Shown: piece after piece, positions 11,102 through 22,306 of the stretch
How positions within the stretch are numbered: position 1 is the stretch's first letter
Layout: the number at the start of each line of letters is the position of its first letter
DNA from: Guyanagaster necrorhizus
Taxonomy: Eukaryota > Basidiomycota > Agaricomycetes > Agaricales > Physalacriaceae
NCBI RefSeq assembly: GCF_019112545.1
Contig: NW_025064882.1
Span: 1,874,928-1,938,927 of the forward strand
Direction of reading: 5' to 3'
DNA: 64,000 nucleotides
Notes under the pieces: model-generated
What the model saw: only the letters and a program-made list of their open reading frames with translations
What the model was told of the DNA's origin: nothing
The model's database searches: none
Translations under genes and position numbers: made by a program

Positions 11102-12779
11102 CTACCTCCCCCAGCCAAACCACCCACTTGACTTCCCATCCTCTGTACTCTTGCTGCTCTGCTCTCCCAGTAGCGGTTCCCTTTCCCCTGACCTGGGCCT
11201 GACAGTGATTTCTAGCACGGGCCTTACCCCTGCTGATCTGACGTCGGTTTCGACCGCACTCTCCAGTTCGCTTGCCAGAGCGACCCTCACGGCGACCTCA
11301 TCTTCGCCTTCACCAATGACAAGCCCGGGCATCCCTTCAGGCAGAGGAGAGTATTGCTGTAGCGGGGTTAACGGCTCACCAAAGTCGTCTATGTGGAGCC
11401 TGCGTTGCCTAATCTTAAACACGATGCAAAGCGTCAGGAGAGTCCCTTGCATCATTCCAGCAACAGCAAAGGTTATCCATGAAGTCCAGTTTGTGCCGGG
11501 TCTGATGGAAAAGTCACATTAGCGAGAATATATAGAAGGCTAATGGGAGGAATAAAGAGACAGAGAGATGGGGTTTTAATTCACCTCAGCGCGATACTTA
11601 ATACCATTAACACGGCACCAGGGCTTTGAATCAGCATCATCGGAATACTAAGTGCACCGACCAGCCGCGCGCGCCAAGTGTGTATTATTTGAGGCGCATA
11701 TTGGATAGCCGCGAGGAGTGCTGAGGAAATACCTACGACGATAAATAACATTAATATGGTGCATCGTATTAACAGGCAGCGTACCAAGAAAAGTAGCCCA
11801 ATTAGCCAACGTTTTGTCCATGTGCTCCGGTGGCGTGAAGGGGTCGATGGGAGGAGATGCTGACGGGGCAGGTGACGTGAGAAGGAGGAAAAAGGTCGTG
11901 AACGTTATTATTACACTAGATAATTTATATTCAGATGATCTGAAGCACTGTCCACGCGCGGGTTACTCACAAGTGAGCCGCCGTGATCCAACTGAGCACT
12001 ATTGATTGGCTCCACTCAGAAGTAAGTGTTGGCGTCTTCACTCTCCTATGTATCGGGCGGGAATTGTGCGCGTCGATATCTATCTCCAAGTATTTGAGAT
12101 GGGGGGGATAGTATATCATGTATAGAACCATTCTGGACATGGCAGAAGTTCCCAGTCAGTTGTAACCAGGTGCACCAGAACGCGTAACTCACATAAACGT
12201 AAACATGGCCCATTGCAGACCGACCTGAATGACGCCAGCTGTCATTTCGAGGCAGGTTCCAAAAGTCTGTATACAGCATCGAGCAACGAGAAATAGGAGG
12301 AGAATGGAGACATACAAAGAATGGACAACATCGGACGATGCCCCATTGCATCGTCACCCTAAATCGAGCGAGGCATTATTAGCTCTCAATTGAAGAGAAC
12401 GTAATGCAGAGGGTGGAATAAATGGAGAATGACCGGAATGGACCAATGAACTGTTGGACTGAAGGAAACGCACATGTTCAGCAACCCCGAGGCAGACGAT
12501 GTACTGCCCAACAATAGAAACCAAGGACTGAAACCTTCTGAAGAGCGTTTCTGTATGATTCTCAAGTGCTGAATTCGCTTTCCGTGAGTCCGACCAGCAG
12601 GATCTGAAAAAAAGGGAGACTGACTTGGGGCACATAGGAAATGACGAGGCCAGTACAAAGACCAAACGTCAGTGTTGCCGTGAACCAGTCATGTTTCTAA
12701 ATAGATAATAGATTTCCTCGTAAGAAGAAAATGCACATGGAAATGTCGACGTACTCACAGGCGTACAGCTCTCCGACAT
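11102..12779 (-). CDS. PQ-loop repeat vacuolar transporter
   Basis: Seven-helix PQ-loop protein (MtN3/SWEET/PQ-loop clan), related to fungal vacuolar cationic amino acid transporters of the Ypq type. At least eight exons can be joined in frame, the first being 21 nt (12779-12759, MSESCTP). The first PQ motif is in LVISYVPQ followed by RIIQKRSSEGFSPWFLLLG. The second is in SSALLAAIQYAPQIIHTW followed by ALSIPMMLIQSPGAVLM. Both are split by introns typical of the family. The soluble C-terminal tail is acidic and ends in SSGWFGWGR. The likely role is amino acid export from the vacuole or lysosome-like compartment, inferred from family. The gene is divergent to the Spo7-like gene, with only 113 bp between the two ATGs, so they probably share a promoter. 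Confidence 0.88.
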
Positions 12780-12892
12780 GACTTGTAGGACAGCGAGAGT
12801 ACCGAGACACGTGTGCCGCGGCCCGAGTTCCGCCACAGATAACCACGTGCCCCGCTGTGAAATACAAACCCTAACCTCACCACCAACAATTG

Positions 12893-13907
12893 ATGCCGCC
12901 TCGTTCTACTCCTCCACTACGCCATTCTTTGTCGCCGTCGCCGTTCCCCCCAAATGATTCCGCGACTTACAGAGACTTGCTACTCTTTGAAGAACGTCTC
13001 AAGTCGAATGCAGCCTCTCTGCAAGCTCGAAAGTCGCGGTACCAGCGTGCGTACACGTCACATCAGCCGCAACACTGACCCATTGATTCTCCTGTCCATA
13101 GTATTCTTGCTGCAGTTACTGCTCTCTACACTTTTCCTGCTCATTGAGATTGTCCTTCCTCCTGAATCATCTCTTCTGCTAAATCCGTACAGAGCAATTC
13201 ATGCGTCTCTGTTCAGTTCACGTCCAGACTTCCGGCCCCCAGTAGAAATTCCGTTCTATCCCTACCTTCCCACCACTCTACTGCTTATTTCTCTGACTAC
13301 GCTCGTTCTATTCTTTGCTTCGGGAATGTATTCGGAGAAGATTGCCTACGCCAATAAGTATGTCCCACATGCCAATCGAGCATTGCGCTCCTTCAACATG
13401 TATCTCAATGTACGGAAACCCGGATGGAGTTTGTTCTTCTGGCGGAAACCGCGTGCCCATTCCCCACCACCTCGATCGTCCAGCCGTGGATCCAGCGTGC
13501 CCATTGCCCCCATTCCCCCTTCCTCTAACCCTCGTGGCGAGCTCATCTTTTCCTCGCGCATATCTCAGTCATTCCAGGACTCTTATGGTCGCCATCGCGC
13601 AACATTTGAACGCAAAAGAGCGGAACGAGCCAGACAGCAGAATTCTCAGACTTGGCTGGGAAAGTTTACCGCTTTAAAGTTTTGGGACCGCAGCCCACTG
13701 CCTGTGTTGGAGGCCACGCCGACACATGTGCGGACAGGGGGCACGCGGGGAAGGATTAGTAGGAGTGGGACACCTCCCATAGGTCGGCAGGTGGAGCGGG
13801 AACGGGAGAGGTCAGGTTCTCCGCCACTCATGTTGAGGGAGAGGGAGAGGGGTCTGAGGCCGTCATCGCTTGGTGCCGGGGGTAGTGTATCGAGCGATTC
13901 TGAGTAA
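12893..13907 (+). CDS. Spo7-like subunit of the Nem1-Spo7 phosphatase
   Basis: Two exons (12893-13046 and 13102-13907) encode 319 residues. The N-terminus carries the Spo7 signature YRDLLLFEERLKSNAASLQ, directly followed by ARKSRYQ and a transmembrane segment (LFLLQLLLSTLFLLIEIVL). A second hydrophobic segment follows (YLPTTLLLISLTTLVLFFAS). The Spo7 family is the regulatory subunit of the ER/nuclear-envelope Nem1 phosphatase, which dephosphorylates and activates the phosphatidate phosphatase Pah1 (lipin). The C-terminal 120 residues are Ser/Pro/Arg-rich and not conserved in yeast Spo7. The start is the second codon of an ATG-containing open frame and gives a Pro/Ser-rich leader of about 20 residues. 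The gene shares a 113-bp promoter gap with the PQ-loop transporter. Confidence 0.85.
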
Positions 13908-15940
13908 TGTGTTCCCTGTAAAGTGGACTTTTTTGCTGATATTCTTTCAAGGCAACTATCCCCCGTTTAACTGCCATCCTCGAAAACAATGTGAGCATTT
14001 ATGAAGAGCTGTATTCATTGAATTGAATTGCCATGTCTCAAGGCTAACATTTGGGTGGGCTTGTTCGACTGTTGCTGGTGCCGCAGATTTTCTCCATTGA
14101 TCTTCACAAGGTGTCTGTAGGAGGTTATCCCCTTGGAGCTGCGATCCTCCTGGTCAGTAGTCTGTTCGCACATTTATCAACTGGGGTGTCTGGCGCGGAA
14201 CCGGGCTAGAACTTGACGGTTACCGTCTGTCATGTACATATATATGACAACATTCCAAACATTTATTGCATTTCGGAGACGGCCTTTCCATTGGGGCGTA
14301 CAAACGACGATTATCGAGGATCCGCAGCTTGAAACCACAAGTCAGTTTTGGTTAACCAGTCGGTGCTAGCCAGCTACGGCATCAAATCAGGATGAGAATT
14401 CCGTGTCATCCGCTGGCATTGTACATGTCTGTCATTCATGACTTACCGCAGTTGGTAGAGTTTCAGAAACTAACTTTCTCTTGGAGGTTTATCGTGAAAT
14501 AATGGGGTTTTAACGACCCGTGCTTGCAGGTCTCTTGTGGCGACTCAACAAGATATTCCTAACTGTGGTCGCGCTCATATTAGGAATAATCTATCTCTAC
14601 ACGCATGTTCCAGAAGGTGTACGCGTCTTTATGCCCACATTTCTGATTCCAACGGTGATTAAACTGCTCAAGTTTTTATTCGGTTTTGTAATTCTTTGTA
14701 ATTCTAGAAAGCTCGTGCTGTCTCCAGACCTCCGTTCAACAGACTATCGAATGGGAAACCGTCGATCTCAATGCCCTTGATCGACAATGCTTTTATTACA
14801 TTACTATTGATCGCAGCGCCTTTTCCGCAATTATTGCCGATGCCTACCTTAACTCCATTCTCCGTTATGGAAAGCTGTTCTGGCTGGGAGCACGGAAGTT
14901 GGTGGACACGACGTAACCACTAAAGAAGGCGAATCATAGGAACTAAAGTTCAGAACCGAGACCTCCATGAGGGTATGGGTGGTGCTATTATCAGCAAACT
15001 GTCAATCCTTCAGCCTACGTACGAAGATTGACGTCAACATTTAGAGAAAAGGGCGACAACGTTGTGGAGTTAAGCATAAGTGAATCAAACGAGCGAGAAT
15101 TATGCGGCACAGGTCCTTATCGTAGTACTTACTACGTAGTGGCCTGGGGTTGTTTGGACTAGCATTGCCATATCGGGGCCGCGATGTGGCTGTGTAAGGC
15201 AAAGCCGTTCACTCTTAGTGGTGGAAGAGGCATTACTACGATACACATGGTCAGTGAACAAAAATGGAATGGTGTGCTGCAGCCATGCGCTTTGTGGATC
15301 TATTTTTGGGTTCCAGCATGCCTGTCTGAACAAGTAAAGTGAAATATTGAGTAAAAATATCGTGCCTACCTCGTTGGATCATCGCGAGAGCAACGGAGAG
15401 AAACAATCACCAACTTACAGTATAGAATAGAAGCTGATGGTCGTGAAGAATCATTCACGGAGAACTTCCTGGATTCGCTAGGAACCCTACGGTATTTGAA
15501 CCTTGCCACCCCACGAGGTATGCTAGAGGGACCCACAAGCACATATAAGGCGCATCTTACGACCACAGAAAGTAATGAATTATGGAAGCTTTGTACGGTC
15601 TGAGTTATCCAACAAAAATAATATGTTTCTAAGCTAGCGCCTCCGCACATAGCTAAACAACTTACAATCAGAAATAATGTTACAATTTTGTTGATTCGAG
15701 GTATTAGCTTTAGCTCCAAAGGGAGATAACATAGGTATAAGAAATAAAGTAATGCAAAGCAGCAAGCCTTACAATAATCCCAAATAAATAGAAAAGGTAT
15801 ATATCAGAAGAAGAAACGGTATCATCAAGAGTGTATGTAGTGTGATCCGCACCCAAGACGGTATACAAAGAGCAATTAAAGTTTTAGTCCTGATGTGATG
15901 AAACTCAGAGTGAGATGGTAGATTCTGGTAGATTGCCAAA
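13908..15940. other. 2-kb stretch without a supported gene
   Basis: No family is recognised. There is a hydrophobic open stretch on the plus strand (about 14520-14680, with IFLTVVALILGIIYLYTHV). After a possible acceptor, an open frame at about 14750-14917 contains FYYITIDRSAFSAIIADAY. They may be pieces of an unknown or decayed gene. The minus-strand frame at 15366-15719 has no recognisable features. Confidence 0.25.
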
Positions 15941-18067
15941 CTATACGCCGAAGCCAGAGCTAGTCTTTCTCAAAGTCAGGGCGCGCCATAATCGCTTTAC
16001 ACCACTGCTACTTGTTGGGCTTGAGATGTTGGTATTCGATTTTGATCGGATTGGCGGCATCGAAATCGGAGGAGGCGCATTATGCCCACCTTGCATTGGT
16101 GGGTGGTCTCCAATACCGAGGAGTAAGAGCGCCTTTGTCCTCGACTTGCGACCTTGTGTGGACGGGGACCGAGTAGGCGAAGTAGGTGGCGAGCTAGACA
16201 TGAAGGAGGAAGATGAACGTAAAGATGGACGTGTGGCGATATCAGAAGATACGACCCATGAGGATGGACGATGATTGACCGGAGAACTTGGAGCAGAGAG
16301 GGAATGTCCAAGGGTGGTCTCATCCGCATCTATGGCAAGGAAGCTGTGGGACTTGCTCTTTACGACTGGACGAGCCGCAAGGAAGGACGGAGGACAAGCT
16401 ATTGGACTGAGATTAGCCGGCATTGCAAGGGGAGTACTTATATAACTGCCTTCTGTGAAGGTGGGCGAAGGGGTCAAAGCACGTAAGCGCGCACCAGTTG
16501 AGGACGCAGGGGAAATCGAGGATCGAGATTGCGAAGTCGGTATTGAAGGAATAGGAATGACAGGGGGAGGCACTGGTTGCTTTCTGATGGTAGGCTTTGG
16601 CGTCGTTGGAGTGGGTGGCGTAGGCGTCTGGCGAACCAACTCAGTGGTCAAACTGGTGCCACTCTCAGGGACAGGGTATTCATGCTGATCCTCGGATGAC
16701 GTGAACGACAGGAATGAGAGTCCTTTCATATGTTTTGATCGTGGCACCGGGGCGACAACATGTTCTAAGACTTGGGATGACGACGCTACAAGACGCTCCA
16801 CAGGCACCGATTCAAGAAGGAAGCCGAGAGGAAGAGGAGGCCCGGCATGAGGCGAATGAGCTGCGGCATCTGCAGCCACCCTTCCGTCTTCGAGAGAGGT
16901 GCGAGGCCTATTCTTCGGCGAACCCCCGGATTGTGACCTGGCTCTCTTCATGATAGTCGACAATCGAGGGAGTGAAGATGTGCGTCGAGGGACTACAGGT
17001 GTAAGCGGTTTCTGAAACGGCATTAGAGATGTGTCAGAAGTGAGAAAAAAATGTAAATACCCACTTCAATGATAGGATCAGTGTGATCTACGTCCGACTT
17101 GGTCGAAGAAGCTGGTGTTGGTAGTGAAGGGCTAGATGAGACGGAATCTGACTCCGATACCGAGACTACGTCTGCCTCCTTGATTGTACCAAATTCATCT
17201 TGGATTTCAGCGATAACGTCACACTCGGAGGTAGAGGTAGAAGTGGACCGTCTACTGCGAAAGCTCCGCAATGAGCGTAAGCTTCGGGATGAACGGATGC
17301 TAGGTGCGGAACGCGTAGAAGTCGGCGGTACCGGAGGGGGTGAAGGAACGGAGACATTCGGGGACTTGGAAAACATAGAAACAATGGACCTGCGTCTTGA
17401 CACCGTTGCCTTCCTGTCTGTGTCTATACCTTGGTTAGCTGAATGAAAGCTGCCGAAAATAAATCGCACCAAAGGTTGCTGATGAAACTTTGGTGTGCCC
17501 ATCTACCGATGCCGAAGCCATGCTTCTTCTTCTCTCTTTCGCCGATACTGGCATTACGACATCAGGTGAAGCCAAACTCAGCCTAGAAAACTTAGGAGTC
17601 GTGAGGTAAGGATTAGCGGTAAGCCACGACTGGTCCGGAAGGGATGTATATGATGTAGACGGCGAGGATGGAGTTGATTGGGATGTATAAACCCTGGGAA
17701 AGTGCAGGACTTGGGCATGAGGTGACAAAGAAATAAAGCTATCGCGAGACTTTGAACGATGTGAAGCATTGTGAGGCGACAGAGGAGGCGAGGGTAACGA
17801 GGATCTGATGGGTATCACAGGGGGGTTCGATATTCGCTTGGGTAACTGCAAAGGAGCGACAGTGAGCGAGGGCAAGTCTGGGGTGGAGGATATTCTATTT
17901 GGCTTGGCCTTTACCGCGTCCAAGGGCGACAATTCGAGCCTACCATCGGGTGAAAGGTTGAACGACGGCCCTGCCAACGGAGAGGAACGTAGAGGACGAC
18001 TAGAAGGAGGCGTCAGACTGTGCCGCCGTGAAGGAGGTGCAAGACAGCCCAGGGAGGTCGCCGCCAT
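15941..18067 (-). CDS. Ser/Pro-rich protein of unknown function
   Basis: Three exons on the minus strand: the first begins at 18067 (MAATSLGCLAPPSRR) and runs to about 17500. The second covers roughly 17430-17065, and the third covers 17011-15941 after a 53-nt intron with donor GTGGGT. The exon 1-2 junction is uncertain; an acceptor just before KATVSRRR keeps the frame. About 620 residues are dominated by Ser, Pro and Arg, with many SP and RxxS sites (for example SRSLRSLRSFRSRRS and ARPVVKSKSHSF) that look like kinase targets. The C-terminus is basic (VKRLWRALTLRKTSSGFGV). There is no transmembrane segment or enzyme motif. It resembles disordered fungal phosphoproteins linked to signalling or polarity, but no function can be assigned. 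Confidence 0.65.
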
Positions 18068-19271
18068 CGTGGACAGGGAGAGGAAGGAATCTCCTAAGCG
18101 CTGCCTCGCTTCAGTGCGTCCAAATATAATGGCAGACAGGGGAGATTCGGCATCACGTACATCACGATCGCCCCGCCAAACACGTTAACAGCTCGGATAA
18201 TGTCGTAAAAGCAAATTGGAACGTTAACGGGTACAAGAAGGCCTTGAACTTGAAACATTCTTTGGCGGACTCGTTCCGTTTCTGATAACAGATCGCATCC
18301 ACTGCATGTCCAGGGGATTTCTAAACCCATGTCATGCAGGGCAGCGGTGTCGCTGGTTCACCAACTGCGAATAGCCCTATGCTTATAGCACAAATTCGTT
18401 TGTTGCAATTGGGAACACTAATTAAACCAACAGTTGGTTAGTTCGTTCCCCCAAAAAAATTACCTGGCCAATGGAATGCCTGGACAATCAATGGGCGCTG
18501 ATAGGCATCTATCGCTGGTCAAATAAAGTATGTGTCATCACATACTAGCAGCGCGACTTGTGTTGCGATCTTTATGCGGTGTTGAAAAATTCAAATCAAC
18601 CAGCGGCACCTTCCGGGACGATGTTGTCTCAACGCTTTCGATTCAAACAAAAGGCACAGCCACAGCCACCACTCAATTCCGCCGACCATTCCTGAGTGTC
18701 GACCTTCTTGGCAGACATCTTTCTTCGAACGCGATGATGCGCTCATCGGATGCAGCTGGTGCAGGAATTTCGTATTCCAAGTGCCGAACATTCTCGCGGT
18801 TTCGAGATGCTCTCCCATGACCACGACGTGTGGGAGGAATGTTGCATCATGCTCATGTTTTTGTTTCCTGGCGCTCCGGTGCCGAAAAAAATTCAAGTTG
18901 CGATGCGATACTATCCTCCACGAACATCGCATATTCTTACAGACTTAATACCACGACTAATCCGGCTTTGTCTTGCGTGGGTTTACAGGAGAGGCAATGT
19001 CATGCTAAGCATAGAGAACCACTAGGCTGACTGCATCGCTTGCTGCGTCGAAGATCACGAATTTGCCTCAAAGTCTTGGCTTGTGAAGTCAATGTCTCTG
19101 TCTCCGCGTCCTATTGGTTTTGCCATGCTTAACTCTTTCCGTCGCTTTGCACTGGGAAGATGGTATATCTCCTTGAGAATTCAGGTCCGCAAAATCTCAC
19201 AATTCAATATCCTGCAGTATAAAGGACTTGCCAACCATCCTACATAAACTATCATTGAATTCACTTCGAAT
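18068..19271. other. intergenic region, laccase-like gene promoter
   Basis: 1.2 kb with no supported gene. Open frames at 18530-19030 show no family features. The 3' end contains the TATA box of the laccase-like gene and an ATTGG (inverted CCAAT) about 160 bp upstream of its ATG. Confidence 0.4.
19218..19224 (+). promoter_or_regulatory. TATA box of laccase-like gene
   Basis: TATAAAG lies 54 bp upstream of the ATG at 19272. An intact core promoter argues against the laccase-like gene being a dead relic. Confidence 0.6.
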
Positions 19272-21850
19272 ATGCTGAAATATCTAGCCATTCTCATCTT
19301 CCTGCGTCTTGCGCCCCTGGTTCGCGCGAGCCAAGTTCATTATAACTTAATCATAGGGAATGCCATTGCTGCTCCTGACGGCTTCGAGCGCAAGCGAGTC
19401 CAGCTATTACAATTCCTTCCTTCGTTTCCTGACGTAGAGTTAGCTCCGTTTTGGCCGGGTTCACATCAGACACATTGCAATTTCCCGGACCCCTTATCAC
19501 GGCACAAAAAGGCAATATTATAACGGTCAGTCGACGCTTTTGCCATGCTTAAGCCTAGTCCTCATCTATCACGTTAGGTCAATGTCAAAAATGAACTTAC
19601 TAATACAAACATGCGTGCAAGTACGAGCATTGTTTGTATCTCTCCCTTGATCATTACCGCAACGCCATTTGACGCGTGGTTGCTTCAGAACTGGAGTGGG
19701 CTTCTTCAACTTGGCCATCCCGAGTTTGATGGTACAAGTTTCGTGACACAGTGCCCAATCGCACCTAATACGTCTTTCACCTATAATGTCGACACCGGAA
19801 ACCAGGCGGGAACCTTTTTATATCGCTCAGGCCTTGGTGTTCAATACGTCGACGGTTTGAGGTGTGCCCTTTTTCTTAGAAATATGGTTGCTGAGACTCA
19901 GAGTCCCCTCAGGGGTCCTTTAATTATATATGGTACGGTCATGCCTATTTTCACCCTGCGGCGGGCTACACTCGCAATATAGATCCCGAAGATCCTCACC
20001 TGAATTTGTATGATGTCGACGACGACTCTACTATCTTCCAGCTCGGCGAATGGTACCACGGATTCTCCACCGACGATTTCAACATTTTTCAGGAAACAGG
20101 AAGCATTCCGTGAGTGGCTCCTGCGGCTTGCTTTAGCTTCCGGCCGATCCTCTTTTTTCTAGGATCTATGACGCAGGACTCATCAATGGAGTTGGTAGAA
20201 CGCAGGGTACATTCGTATCATTTTCATCATATGAGATACTATCTAATGTTACATAGGTGGACCTGAGGTCCCATTTGGGGTGTTCAATGTTGTTTCTGGC
20301 ACTCGGTACCGCCTTAGGCTCATCAGCAACGCTCCTCGTGCCGTGTTTGGATTCATCATTGACCAGCATAACCTTACAGTCATTGAAGAAGACGGTATTT
20401 CTACTGAGCCCGTAGAAGTTGAAGGGCTGGAACTCTACCGTAAGTGATTCAGATTGCATCTATAGGACATCTGTAACTGACTGTTGTACGTAGCCGGTGC
20501 GCCAACCCTTCTTCCTCGTGTAATGCTAGTCAGCGCTTTGATTTTGTTCTTATCAAACGTCCGTAGGTCAACGATACTCGGTCGTATTCACTGCCGATCA
20601 GGTACGGATTCTTGCCTGGACATTAAATCTCATCATTATGCCAACGTAAAACAGGCCGTTGGAAACTACTGGCTTAGGTCTATTCCCCGCGGTGGAACTC
20701 AAACGAAAAACCCCAACTGTGGGTGAGCTCTATCGAGTGAAAAATTTTTGTACTGACGGGACATAGTGAATGCTACTCTTTCCATAGCTATCGTTCGTTA
20801 TGCTGGCGCTCCCTTTGAAGACCCGACAACATCCCAGGCAAACATCACTTTGCTGAAAGAAACACAACTCCACGTGTGTACCATGCTCTTTCAAATTGCG
20901 TTAGGCGATGCTGATGGTTTCATTTCATAGCCTCTGATCCATCCTGGAAGCGTAAGCGACGTGCCTTAGAGCAATGAAAGGTACAGAATCTAATTTCATT
21001 GCAGCCAGGTGGTCCTGACGCGGAGCCGGATGTCAACATTACGTTGAACTTCACCACGGTGCGTAAATCAATTTTGTCTCATGTTTTCCTGGATCACAGA
21101 AGGCATTGTAATAGGGTGCTACAGCGGTATGTGGAAGAGGGTTTGTTTAGCCTTGTCTCATGCAGCATTTAGACGAATCCACTGGATACATGGCATATCA
21201 ACGATATCTCCTACAAGGATCCTCCCATCCCCACGCTTGTCCAGATCATGAATAACAATGACACTTTCCCAGAAGACAGCCATATCATAGTCCTTCCACC
21301 AAACGCTTTAGTGCAATTGGTGATGCCCTTGGGCGAGGATGGTGGCGGTCATCCGATGCACCTTCACGGGGTAGACTTCTTATCTGGCATCGGCCCTAGA
21401 GAATCTAACCCGCTCACTTCACAGAGCACGTTTGATGTCATTCAGCCCGGTGACTCCGGTGGGGTAATGAACTTTATCAACCCATCTAGGAGAGACGTTA
21501 TCCCTGTTATTGGAGATGTAACAATCATTAGGTTCCGGACTCCTGCTGTTGGTGCGTGTGATCTTTATCAGATATACGATTTTGACCAAATCTTGTTCTG
21601 CCGGTGCGGGTGAAGGCATTTTCCACTTACACTGGTGAGCTGGCCCTCTTCAACTTGGCTTTAATATGCCTCGAAATTTATGACTGGTGTGTGCCTTCGA
21701 TTTCTTAGCCATATTATCTGGCATGCCGAGGCTGGTCTCCAAATGACACTTATCTCTGGTCCCAATGCTATTCGAGAAAGCGTCAGGCCAAGTCCTGAAT
21801 GGAATGACTTGTGCCTCAAGTACAACAGTCTAGCAGCGGAATTCCAGTGA
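19272..21850 (+). CDS. laccase-family protein lacking N-terminal copper ligands
   Basis: Secreted multicopper-oxidase family protein with three cupredoxin domains. Eighteen exons join to exactly 549 codons (548 residues) with no stop or frameshift. A signal peptide ([19 protein letters not shown]) precedes [17 protein letters not shown]. Family segments are in order: [49 protein letters not shown] and [17 protein letters not shown]. Laccase motif L1 (HWHG) reads NWSG at residues 89-92, and L2 (WYHSHL) reads LYRSGL at about 132-137. These changes remove all four N-terminal type-2/type-3 histidines. L3 (HPMHLHG) and L4 (HLHCHIIWH) keep their ligands, including the type-1 His-Cys-His set. Laccase oxygen reduction should be impossible, but a mononuclear blue-copper site could remain. 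One intron (19394-19437) needs a GC donor, and a 3-nt exon (20494-20496) best fits the conserved GQRY segment. Confidence 0.9.
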
Positions 21851-22306
21851 CACGTATTGGCAATTTGCATAGTCTGAGTCTGTGACAAGTTCATTTTGTA
21901 GTGTGCCGGATGTAAAATATATGAAATATCATTTCTGACGTGCTTCCATTTACCAAGACACTGTGATATGAACTCAGAAAAGCATTCCTGGTAAATAACT
22001 GTTTTGGGTCAGACAAAAAAAGGAAAATGGTTGGAATAACATTGATTCAGGTAAAATGAGTCGGGATTCCCTTTAATGATAAACTAACTAAAAGCCGAAT
22101 TTTGTTCTGGTCAAAAGCCTGTGTGAACATTTAATCTGTATTCCATGTTTCCCTTAGATTTTGAAGGACGCGAGTTAACCTACTGTCAGGAGTGTTAAAG
22201 GTAGAGTGACGTGTTCATCACGTGTGTGATTTGATTATGTAAGTCTGCCACGTCCGCCTTTGGCAGGAAATTTAGTTGAGGACTACCACTCTTCGTTTTC
22301 TCTATC
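21851..22306. other. intergenic
   Basis: Downstream flank of the laccase-like gene and promoter of the Sec61 gene. No gene or repeat is recognised. Confidence 0.4.

Noticed and set aside
10990..11139. Membrane-anchor exon for the amidohydrolase
   Set aside because: It would overlap the 3' end of the PQ-loop gene and needs an unusual GAG acceptor; kept only as an alternative.
15941..16274. Plus-strand frames opposite the Ser/Pro-rich gene
   Set aside because: They are antisense shadows; the minus frame has consistent splice sites and a longer reading frame.
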